Source: Guadua angustifolia (lineage: Eukaryota; Streptophyta; Magnoliopsida; Poales; Poaceae). From it: a DNA stretch of 64,000 bases. This document shows positions 54,543 through 64,000 of this stretch, in pieces. Under the pieces are notes generated by a model. The model saw only the letters and a program-made list of their open reading frames with translations. It was not told the origin of the DNA and ran no database searches. Both the position numbers and the translations under genes were made by a program. The stretch's first letter is position 1. Each line of letters opens with the position of its first letter. The stretch lies in assembly GCA_036346375.1 (NCBI GenBank), contig CM070515.1:9508423-9572422 (forward strand). The letters run 5' to 3'.

Positions 54543-56106
54543 TAGGATGTATAGCGCGCTACGCCGCGCCGCGCAGATTCTAGTCCGGTTTTTTTGGAAA
54601 AAATCTGATAAATTTTGTCGAATTTTTTATTTCCGTAATCTTTAAATAAAATGGGTTGACAGGACCCGCTGGCGAATCCATGGGCTATTACAAACCTTCG
54701 GCGAATCCGCGTTTAATCTACGGGTTACTATAAACCTTCAATGAATCTGTGTTTTTTTAGAAAACCGTGGTTGTTTTTTTTACGCATTTCGGGATATTTG
54801 ATCGTTTTTTTTTGTTTTTTGTGTTTGTTAAAAAAAATAGGTCGTTAGGACCCGCCGGCGAATCTATGGGTTGCTATAAATCTTTCGATGAATCTACGTT
54901 TTTTTTTAAAAAAAAACCCGCGGCTATGACCCGTTGGCAAATCCATAAGCTGTTATAAACCTTCGACGAATCTGTGTTTTTTTTTGTCAATGTGTGTTTT
55001 TTTTAGAAATTTGCAGTTGAATCTGTGCTTTTTTTGTTTTTTAAAAAGAAAAGTGCGGCCGTTTTTTATGTATTTCCTTTTTTAAAAGGCTGCTTAGACT
55101 CGCAGGCGAAACCATGAATCGCTATAAACCTTCGACGAACCTGGTTTTTTGGTCGGCATTTTTTTTATTCCGTTTCTTAAAAATCCATTGAGAGAAGCAA
55201 AACGTTTTTTTTCAGAGAAAACAGAGAAAGGACCATTTCGGGATATTTGATTGTTTTTTTATTTTTTGTGTTTGTTAAAAAAAATGGGTCGTTAGGACCC
55301 ACCGGTGAATCTATGGGTTGTTATAAATCTTTCGACGAATCTACTTTTAAAAAAAAACCCGTGGTTATGACCCGTTGGCAAATTCATAAGTTGTTATAAA
55401 CCTTCGACGAATCTGTGTTTTTCTTTTGTCGATGTGTGTTTTTTTTATGAATTTGCGGTTGAATATGTGTTTTTTTGTTTTTTTAAAAGAAAAGCGCGAC
55501 CGTTTTTTTATATATTTCCTTTTTTAAAAGGCTGCTCGGATCCGTGGGCGGATTCATGAATCGCTATAAACCTTCGACGAATCTGGTTTTTTGAAAAAGT
55601 GCGGCCGTTTTTTTATGTATTTCTTTTTTTAAAAGGCTGCTCGAACCCGTGGGCGAATCCATGAATCGCTATAAATCTTCGACGAATCTGGTTTTTTGGT
55701 CGGCACATTTTTTTTGTTTTTGATTCTGTTTCTCAAAAATCCGTTGAGAGAAGCAAAGCATATTTTTTTCTGGGGAAAACGGAGAAAGAATCCGGACGTA
55801 AGAAGTAAGGGCATGTTTGTTATTTTTTTGGACCTGTTTGCTATCCTGAAAAATTAGAAAAGGGTTTGTTCGCGATTTGAATCTAACGGGAGGTTTTTTC
55901 CGTAAAATAGCGCATGAGGGACCCAAACGCGATGAAAAAAAATATCTTCCTCTCACAAAAAATTGCAAATGACTTATTCGCAATCTAGAGGGACCTATCC
56001 GTAATTTAAAGGAACGGAGGGGCTTTTTCACGAAATGCCGTGTGGTGACAGGTGGATGGCCTGATTCTTCTCCAATCTCTAGCGCTATAATGGGTGCAAC
56101 CATCTA
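54543..56106 (-). mobile_element. Repeat-rich Helitron-like insertion
   Basis: On both sides lies related sequence ('aatttaattggtaagcgtcg' at 54,481 and 56,115), so the block is an insertion. Read on the minus strand it ends with a GC-rich hairpin ('gcgcg' / 'cgcgc' stem) followed 12 bases later by CTAG and a host T, the 3' signature of Helitrons (hairpin then CTRR, insertion between A and T). The 5' TC start is not evident. Inside, ~430-bp units with 'gaatctatgggttgctataa' and 'ccttcgacgaatctg' repeat about twice. No Rep/helicase gene. A MULE-type origin is the alternative. Confidence 0.4.
54830..55780. repeat. ~430-bp tandem duplication with short sub-repeats
   Basis: 54,835-55,215 and 55,285-55,760 are diverged copies, each containing several 'ccttcgacgaatctg' sub-repeats separated by T-runs, plus 'aaggctgct' and 'gttgagagaagcaaa' markers. 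Open frames at 55,629-56,103 are by-products. Confidence 0.7.
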
Positions 56107-57249
56107 GTCTAAGTAATTTAATTGGTAAGCGTCGCGTGCTTTTCCTCGTAAGAATATCTCTCCGCGACCATCCAAAAAATATATATATACCTCTCTCCGC
56201 GTCCCATACACCTTGACGCCACCGGTAGGCACCTTTTTTTCTTGCGGATACGTCATACGTGTCATTTTATACGTCATACGTGTCGTTTTAGTTTTAAAAT
56301 TTTATTAATAAATACATGTTATTATATAATTTCAAGATGCTTTTTTACTATTTTGTGTTTAATTACAATCACAAATCATTTGCTTAGAGAAGGGAAAGAT
56401 GGACTTTAATTTACTGTTTACAGCACCACATGTGGACTGGAGACATGGAGGTGGCAAGGAATGGGGAGAGCCGGATACGGAAGGAGAGACGTAACTTAAT
56501 CTCATCCCTTGAAATAAGCAACGGTTAAGATCGGCTTAAATTCACTCGGTGAAGTTAATGGCTAACTCCAAGATTCGAAACCATTCACTACATGCACAAA
56601 AACGAATGTTACAGTGGCAATTCATATATAACAATGAAAATTAACCTCATCCCTTTTTATCTCATACCTTTCTTTATGCCACTCATTTTGTCACTGATAT
56701 GTGAATCCTGACCCAAGTATCAGTAATATTTAAAATTAATCCAATATTACAAAATGCACGCATGCATCTAACAAGCTATGGCTAGTTGACTGTGTGTTGG
56801 AGACAGACTATGGCTGGTTGACTGAGAACATTCTGAACCCTAACACCACTCACGTCGACACATTCATAGAAAAATGCAGCAAGCAAAGGATAAAAGAACT
56901 AGGGCCCAGCAGCTCCCAGCGGCCGCATACCTCCCTGATAGCTGCGAGCCTGCGACCCTGCGTATAGGCTAGAAGAACTCTGCTGGCATTCCTCATTGAT
57001 GTTACCATGCGCTCTCATGAATTGTGGAGCCAAATGTGGAACACTTGGAATTCTAGATCTTTATCCAGATCTGCAAACAAAGAAAAGAATGGTATCCATT
57101 AAGGTTTTTAACACCGTCATATAACAGAGCAGGTACTAAACCATTAACCATGCAATAGCAGTGCACACCTACTTTGTTACACCGCTGGTGTGTTAATGTA
57201 GCGTCAACATGAAATGCCGATGCAGCAGAATATTAATTTGGAGAAATAC
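56107..57249. other. Duplicated downstream flank
   Basis: 56,350-56,645 matches 30,045-30,330 (third copy of the ~190-bp unit), and 57,165-57,249 matches 46,107-46,190. No coding domain is visible. Confidence 0.5.
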
Positions 57250-60200
57250 TGTAACGGACCGCCCTTTTCAGGGGTACGTATAAATACCTTCACAGCTATC
57301 TAGGATTTTAGCTGTAGGTAACCAAGTGTACATTGCCAGACAGAAAAGCAAATGCGAATATTTTATAGATAAATTAAGGGCCTAACGGCCAGAGTTTTAC
57401 AAAAGGTGCGGCTGGCACCAGAGACATTACAGAACATCCACAGGAAAGGCTTGAGCAGATAGATCAAGGCCTTCGAAACCAAATATCATCGTCATCTACG
57501 TTCTTCTGGAGCTCGCCAGCTTCATTGAAATCTAAAAGGGGGATTAGGAGCAAGGGTGAGTACACAACCGTACTCAACAAACCATACGGAAATTCTGAAT
57601 ATTACATGCACGGAGTTTCAAGGAATTGGCACTAGTTTAATTATTTGGTGGATGCATGAGCTAGGATTACATATAGTATAAAAGAAATACAACTGTGGGA
57701 CCCCGTTCTGACGAACAAGAACCTCCATGTGATTACTGTGCTATTCCCTGGATCAGTAGCTAGCACTCACATGTTTACAACAATTGGAAATCACAACCAT
57801 ACATTTTAATAATTAAGCGGAAACAATTATACAAATAATATTACAACTCGAGAAATATAGCGAAAAGAAGCAAGCCTTGTGGTTTACCCATCCATTCCCG
57901 CAGTAACCGACCGAGCATAACTCCTTAGATGTAACACGGCAAAAGGATCCGCAACTGCGATAAAAGGAGACCCGAAGCTTCGCTAGCATACACCTACAAT
58001 ATAATTAGGCAAGGGTGAGTACTTTACGTACTCAGCAAGACTTGAGCAAACCTATAATACATGCAGGCCATTTCAAAGGAAAGGCTACTACAGTTAATTT
58101 GCACAAAGCGAATTTCATTTGTAAATCGAGTTATTTGCAAACGGAATTGATAAGAGCATTTGATTGATAACAGATAAGTAAAGTATAAATAACACTCACA
58201 GTCCTCCATGACGTGAGCGGCGAATCATGAATTCCTGAAATCCAACAATGTCAGCCCTTCGACATAAAGCACAGTTGCCAAAACAAATGAAACCAACCCT
58301 TTTGAAAATAATAAACATTTAACTCAAGAGAATTCACCAAGACACCCATGACCACGGGTACGGCTAATCAATTAGATTTAAACTCTGCAGAGGTGTACAA
58401 CTGGACCCACAAGGAATGATCAACTCACCACGTCAGCCGTGGATCGCCATACAAAAGTACGCGAATGAGCGATCATACATAGTTATTAAATTCCTAGACA
58501 AGGCTTTACACCAGCCTGGGACGTTAACCCTCGCCCTGAAAACAGAGACACTCACCCAAGCCGTGGATCCACATTATCACACCCAACACCACGTCTCTGT
58601 CCATGGCAAGGCGTACACCGTTACATTAGCAAGTAGACCTGACCGGAATACCCCGTCAGGGTAGACCTGACCGGAAAACCTGTGCAAGCTCCCGCCTACC
58701 AATGAGCAAAGCCATGTCTAAACAATTTAATAGGCTAAGGCTACCCCATTCTCACCCTCGTGGTTTGTACGGATTTTCTTGGATCAAGCTACACGATGTT
58801 CGGTCCTTAGTTGTGACACGGGCGACACTTCACCCTACACTATGTGCATTTCCTGTCGCACATCCGGCTATTGCCAATAATCGCCCGCATCAAAGCATAG
58901 TTTCATTTTGGGTTTTTAATCAAAATTACCCACCACCAACAGTGCCATTTCCAAGGTTTTCAGGAAACAAATGTTGCTTTGATCATGTATATCATTGATT
59001 CTAAAGCATGGCTAAGCATGAATAATATGAACGCATATACCCATGATGACATTAAGTAACGCCTAACCTTAATCTAAGGTTATCAAGGTTCACATGTTCA
59101 TAATCATCAAAGGAGATTCATGTGACAACAGGTGTATCTACCAAACCACAAGATAGCAATTTACATAAAGTAAACGCATGCATAAAACAATTTGATGCAC
59201 AAAAGGAATATAAAATATTGGGATCAATATGGTCAAAGGATGCTTGCCTTGCTTAATTATTGCTTACGACGAAGACGAGGATGCGGCTGATGAAGGCGAT
59301 GACGGGATTAGAGGCATCAAGTTCTACACGTCGATCAACGGATAATAACAAAACAATAACCTTCAATAAGGCAAAAGGAAAGCAGATAGAAAGAACCAAT
59401 AAAACTCTTTACACGAAACAGGGATTGCTCTTTTATGAATTTATTAATCTTATTTTACGAATTCAAGACGCAAAGATTGTTTGGATTAATTGAATTAATC
59501 ATTAGTTACAAAGTTCATTGATTTTACTATTCGCAATACGATTTCGAGTAACTTTGTTACTTATGGGTTTTGCTCTATTAGGATTCAGATTCGAAGCAAG
59601 ATGAAATAAGGATATTTTCTTAGATTACGGTAGATTATATCTTAGTGATCATTTCTAAGCTATTCTTTACTAAATTCAGATTTAGATGAGCTGCTTTGCG
59701 AGTTAATGAAAAAGCTTAAATGATCCATTAGGCTATAAATGATTAGTTCTTTATCTTTAATTGATTTCACGTAGAATTAGTTTTACGCAAGTTAAATCTA
59801 TTGATTCAGGCTATTGGACTAATTTACATGATATTTAAGAAGGTTCTGGTGATAAAAATAACTTAACTACGGATTCCTTCATTATTACCTAAAGTTTATT
59901 CATTCACATTAAGGCCTAAAGCGATGTGATTACTTAGGGTTTTTCAACTATTAAGATTAATATGCAAACCTTAATGGAATATGATTCAATTTACAGAATA
60001 TGGTGGTATAAACTTTGTACAGTGGTTCTAAACTAGTTTTACTGATTTTAGTATTTGAATGAGTTATTTTCTCTACTGCTGAAATAGTCTAAATACTCAT
60101 ATTTAAAATCTTAAATCAGCAAGTTTCATATTGAATTTGCGACTACATTATATATGATCTTTGATTCATTTTTCACGTGTTAATAGTAAACAATCCTAGA

Positions 60201-63200
60201 AATGTTCTAAAACTATTTTTACATTATTTTGACCTTAACCGCAGTTGATTAACTATTTATTTGCTACGGCCGCTTGCACTTTCTTGCATTCAAAGAATGC
60301 AAGATAAGTTTCACTTTAAATATTTCCGCATAAATGGTTCTTCATTAATTCCAGGAACCGCATATAAATTAATTTATTGTTTTATAAAGTATTCTGCAAC
60401 TATTCTTACTAATGATCATACTAAGGTTCATTAATGGTCGTAATGCAATTCATTAAACTTAGTTTAAATATTTAATATCTCTGCATAATTAGGCTTATTA
60501 AAATCCCAGAAGCACATAATCGTTTATTTTATGATTTTATAAGTTATATGTTTCATGTGAGCAATATTGTCCATAATAGTGTGTTCATGTCATTTTGAAT
60601 TTAAATAATTGTTCTATGATTCAAAAATCAAATATTATTACAGATTGTAATTCATCCTGGTCTTAACATCATATAAAAATTTATATTATTATTTATTGCC
60701 TTATTGTTCACTAATTTAACATAAAGACCATACTAAGACTATTAACAAAGTTTAATTTAAATAATTCTCCGTAGTTCAAAAATTACATATTTTTATATAT
60801 TTAGATTCTTCTGGATTTTAGACGAATATAGGAATTTATCTTACTGAAATTGGATTAAAATTGCACAAGATAATCAAGATTGAATTTATTTGAATTGGAA
60901 ATGCTTTGAAATTGAAATTACGCTTTACCAAAAGAGAAAACGCTTTTTGGCTCAACTCTTCTTCCACCTCGGGCTCGACACCCCTGCCCCACACGGCAAA
61001 GGACACACACGCAGGGAGATCCAGGCACGGCGGCAGCAAATTCTGGGGTTCTCCGTGGCGGTGACGGCATGGGAGAGAGATCTCGGCGAGCCGACTGCCG
61101 TGGTGTTGATTCACCGGAAGAGGTACCAGAGCGGGCGCCTTGAGCTCAAGCTGGGTGCAACAATGGTGGCTCGGTGGAGAAGATGACCGTATGATTCCGA
61201 CTGAATCGGCAGCCTTGTGAGTATCCACGTGATCCGTGGAGTCCATTTTTGCGGTCGCTTCAACGGAAGAATCACCGAATAGGTCATCACCGCTGGCGGT
61301 TTTGGAGAAGAAGGGCTCTCGGTGTGGCTCGATTTCGCATGTAGGGCTCGGGATTTTATTGAGGATTTCAATCCACTTAACTTGAGGATGCTCTAGCTCG
61401 AAGAAATTTGGAAGTGGATCATCGCACCACAAGAATTGCAACGGACTTTGAGCTTGAGCTCCCCGGCAATGGCGGAAAATGCAGAGGCTTTGCTTTTGGT
61501 CAGCAGAGAGAAGAAGGAACAAAGGGGAAAGCGGTATTGCTAATGCGATCACAGGGTGCAATGTATGGCTAGGAGACTAAGCAGATGTGCGGCTTGGCTG
61601 AGATTGCCTCGGACGGAAGCTTCACCGAGGCGACAAAAGGGCGTGTAGTCTGCGGTATGGCGCGAGAGAGATCGAGGACGATCGTGGCAACGATCAAGCT
61701 TGCGATGAGGTGATGCCGACGCGAGAACACGACCAATTGAAGGGCGATGCATTGAACGGAATTGGTCAGCTGCGCTGGACTCGGGAACGCCTCGCTCGGT
61801 CGCAAGAACAGGAGAAGAGGATGTTGACGAGTGGGCCTGGGCCCGCCGATCGATGAGGGGAGCGCCAAAAGAGATAGTCTCCGATTTTATTGCTGTCAAA
61901 TGGGAGTAGAAATTGATCAAACTTTTGACCAAGGTCTTATGGCAGTGACAAACCTTTGGTAGAAATTTCGGACTAAAATACATTATGGATAAATAATGAA
62001 AATTCTGACAGTGAGCACTGCCCAGATTTTCTCAATTCAGATTTCAATTTAATTAAAGGTCTAAATGACATTATTTATTTTTGATACTTTGTTTTTCAGA
62101 TGTATTGGATCTAATAATACTTATGTAAAATTTTCAGCTCAAAATATGGTTCCAGTATTTTATAAAAATTCTGACATTGCAAATTCTAGATTTTCGTGGT
62201 TTCTGTTTTTAAATTTGGAAAAGTCTTAAATTATATTATTAATTTATGATATTTTAACAAAAGGTATAAATTGCATTGATATGTTCATGATAAATTTTTC
62301 AGCTCCATTTGAGTCCTATAAATATTTTATAAATTCTGACAATGCATTGTTTTGATTTAAAAGTTGTCTTTTCATTTTATATCTTCATTTGTTTATGCAT
62401 AAAATTTCAATTGCTGGCTAAAATGGTTAAATTGAATGATCAGGGTTTCATGGTACATTTTTCTAAATTTTTCCTTTTTGCTTCTTAACCTTTTCTCCTT
62501 TTGATTCTTTATTTCCCTTTTGTTGGATTTTTCATACAACACAAAAATCCAAGAATTCTAAATAAAAATCGAGAATGCCAAGAAAACTCAGAAAGATTAA
62601 TATTCAAATTCAAAATATTGATTTTTATTTTATTAAAGTTTTGGGATGTTACAACAACTCATCAATCAATATCATCATCACAACACCACCACTGATTTAT
62701 TAGCAAAATTCCAGATTACGGCAAGTTTATAATTAAAACTATTCGGGCTCAGTTACAGGAATCAACCAAAATTAACCCAGCTTCATTAACCGGAAGCACG
62801 GTGTATTCGAATACCATTTAGATCACTCTGTAGAGCTACTCAACTTTACCCACAAGATATCTACGGTCATTAGTGCCATGCGATTAACATGCAACTTTTA
62901 TGCATGCGGCCCGACCAAGATTAACATAACCTTTCATTTAATTTTCCCTCTTTAGCTCCTACCCAGTAGGCAGTGCAAATCCCCAGCTTCCAGACCCACG
63001 TGCCGTATGGGCATCGCGATCCGCCAACCGAGGAAACCTCATCGTTATGAGAACCGTGAATGTCCCATACCATTCCCGTTCCACCCCAAACACGTTACAC
63101 GATCCATTCCTCCTCTGAGAATGGAAATCCACCCGTAGGCATTCCAAGGGGAAAGACAATATATCGGGCTACGTGGATCAGGGCAACAGAGCTGACCGAC

Positions 63201-64000
63201 CCAACTTGTGGTTGAGAGAGGACTGAGGTTATTTACTTTGCCCAGGGGTTGATCCTTAATTGCCGAAGACACATCTCGATACGTATCGCACCACTGGTAC
63301 CGTCACTACACCACACCACACCACACTGGGCTTGTCATTGGTTGGGGGTTGGGCCAACATCCACCTTCCGTGGTCCGCCCAACACTGTCCCCCAAACTGT
63401 AGTAGGTTTTAAAAACGCACCCTGAGTCAAGGCTCGAGGGTTTTGAGCAATAAAAGAAAAGTAGTGATTATTATTATAGCTAACCTACGGTGGTTCATTA
63501 ATGATAACCTAGGGTTAACAATTGAATATGGCATAATCAATATGGTTTTAACAAGGGGGTGGGTTTTAACTAGTCAAGTCTTTCCAAATTAGCTCTTTTT
63601 TAGATTTCTACTCTATTTACAGACAAATGTAATAACTAAATACATACAGTAATTATATGGAATAATGGGATCAACATATTCAAGGAGTGTGACTTGCCTT
63701 GCGAGGTTAGAGGTTCGCCTAGCGAGAAATAATCGACGTCGCGTCTGGTCCCGTATGGCTCTAGCTCCTGGTATGGCTCCAACGTCTGCTCCTACTCCGA
63801 GATTTGTGCTAACGGTTGCTTCGACGTCGAATCTAGCGCGAGGAAACGCAACCAATAAATAAACGAATAAAAACAAAAGAGAGAAAAGTGAAAAAGGGAA
63901 TCTGAGAGGAAAAGGCCGGAAAAGGGGGTTCAGGGGTATTTTTGAAATTTTCTGGACTTGGTTTGGTAGAACAGATATCATTTTTGGACTCAGTGGCTCG
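57250..64000 (-). mobile_element. Long TGTAAC-type LTR, partial, running off the window
   Basis: Begins TGTAACGGACC at 57,250 with the family motif 'gggtgagtac' and 'cgtactcaac' near 57,553. It is interrupted by the solo LTR at 57,694-62,653, resumes at 62,659 and is still open at 64,000. Orientation, from the motif order, is minus. The visible part totals about 1.8 kb. The short frames at 62,959-63,272 and 63,613-63,981 carry no recognisable domain. Whether it is a solo LTR or the 3' end of a full element lies outside the window. Confidence 0.65.
57694..62653 (-). mobile_element. 4.96-kb solo LTR with acaac duplication
   Basis: Plus-strand ends TGTGGGACCCC and GGGATGTTACA, with a perfect 5-bp duplication acaac at 57,689-57,693 and 62,654-62,658. 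It is related along its length to the LTR at 5,373-14,541 (for example 'ttgattctaaagcatggcta' at 58,988 and 10,938). No gag or pol domain. A minus-strand open frame of 241 codons at 60,836-61,561 lies in the GC-rich transcribed region and is not recognisable. It appears to be the most recent of the TGTAAC insertions at this end of the window because it splits another LTR. Confidence 0.85.

Noticed and set aside
60836..61561. 241-codon minus-strand ORF
   Set aside because: In the matching region of the 57,694-62,653 LTR; no recognisable domain and not kept in the sibling LTR at 12.6-13.8 kb.
1..64000. tRNA, rRNA or organelle-derived insertions
   Set aside because: No cloverleaf with A/B boxes, no rRNA core and no long plastid-like coding stretch was noticed by eye; a covariance-model scan would be needed to be certain.

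Overview
The window is repeat-dominated nuclear DNA from a flowering plant, almost certainly a grass. The evidence is: AT-rich spacers with GC-rich gene-like islands, Tourist-type MITEs with TTA/TAA target duplications, a CACTA subterminal array of 'CTACAAGCGGTT' palindromes, plant-type solo LTRs of 0.24 to 5 kb, a Ty1/copia polyprotein, Mutator-like transposase remnants and a FAR1-related pseudogene. There is no operon, rRNA or CRISPR signal. The species cannot be read from the sequence.

The backbone is a segment present three times in the same orientation. From low to high coordinate each copy holds: (i) a dead Mutator-like (MULE) transposase on the minus strand; (ii) a copia-type gag-like sequence whose zinc knuckle runs straight into the MULE catalytic domain; (iii) an AT-rich then GC-rich spacer; (iv) an intact minus-strand ORF for a small three-helix membrane protein. 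Copy 1 spans 1 to about 16.47 kb, copy 2 about 23.28 to 27.95 kb, and copy 3 about 47.79 to 53.72 kb. Some downstream sequence is shared as well (29.6-30.3 kb with 54.2-56.6 kb; 46.1-46.4 kb with 54.4 and 57.2 kb), so the event looks like tandem segmental duplication followed by independent insertions.

The copies serve as empty-site references for one another. Copy 1 carries a gypsy-type LTR (834-2,042), a Tourist-like MITE (4,980-5,189) and a ~4.9-kb solo LTR (5,373-14,541, TSD gaagc). That LTR was split by a related 4.2-kb solo LTR in the opposite orientation (6,666-10,911, TSD aattt). Copy 2 carries a 942-bp solo LTR (23,704-24,645, TSD actcc). Copies 1 and 3 carry a short copia-type LTR with its leader upstream of the membrane-protein gene; copy 2 does not.

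Between copies 1 and 2 (16.5-23.3 kb) lie a GC-rich minisatellite island, an intact cold-shock-domain ORF (19,458-19,718, minus), a tandem-repeat block and an unidentified possible two-exon ORF. Between copies 2 and 3 (27.9-47.8 kb) lie nested Tourist MITEs, a Stowaway-like MITE, a 429-bp near-perfect hairpin (31,751-32,179), the truncated end of a CACTA element, a copia-like LTR region split by a 2.55-kb solo LTR (33,945-36,497), a FAR1-like pseudogene (38,889-40,107) and a decayed Ty1/copia element with its 3' LTR (41,037-46,106). After copy 3 come a repeat-rich Helitron-like insertion (about 54.54-56.11 kb) and a long LTR that leaves the window at 64,000 and is itself split by a 4.96-kb solo LTR (57,694-62,653, TSD acaac).

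The only ORFs I regard as plausible intact host genes are the three membrane-protein paralogues and the cold-shock-domain ORF. Almost everything else is mobile DNA or its debris. All assignments come from reading motifs by eye; no database or alignment program was used.
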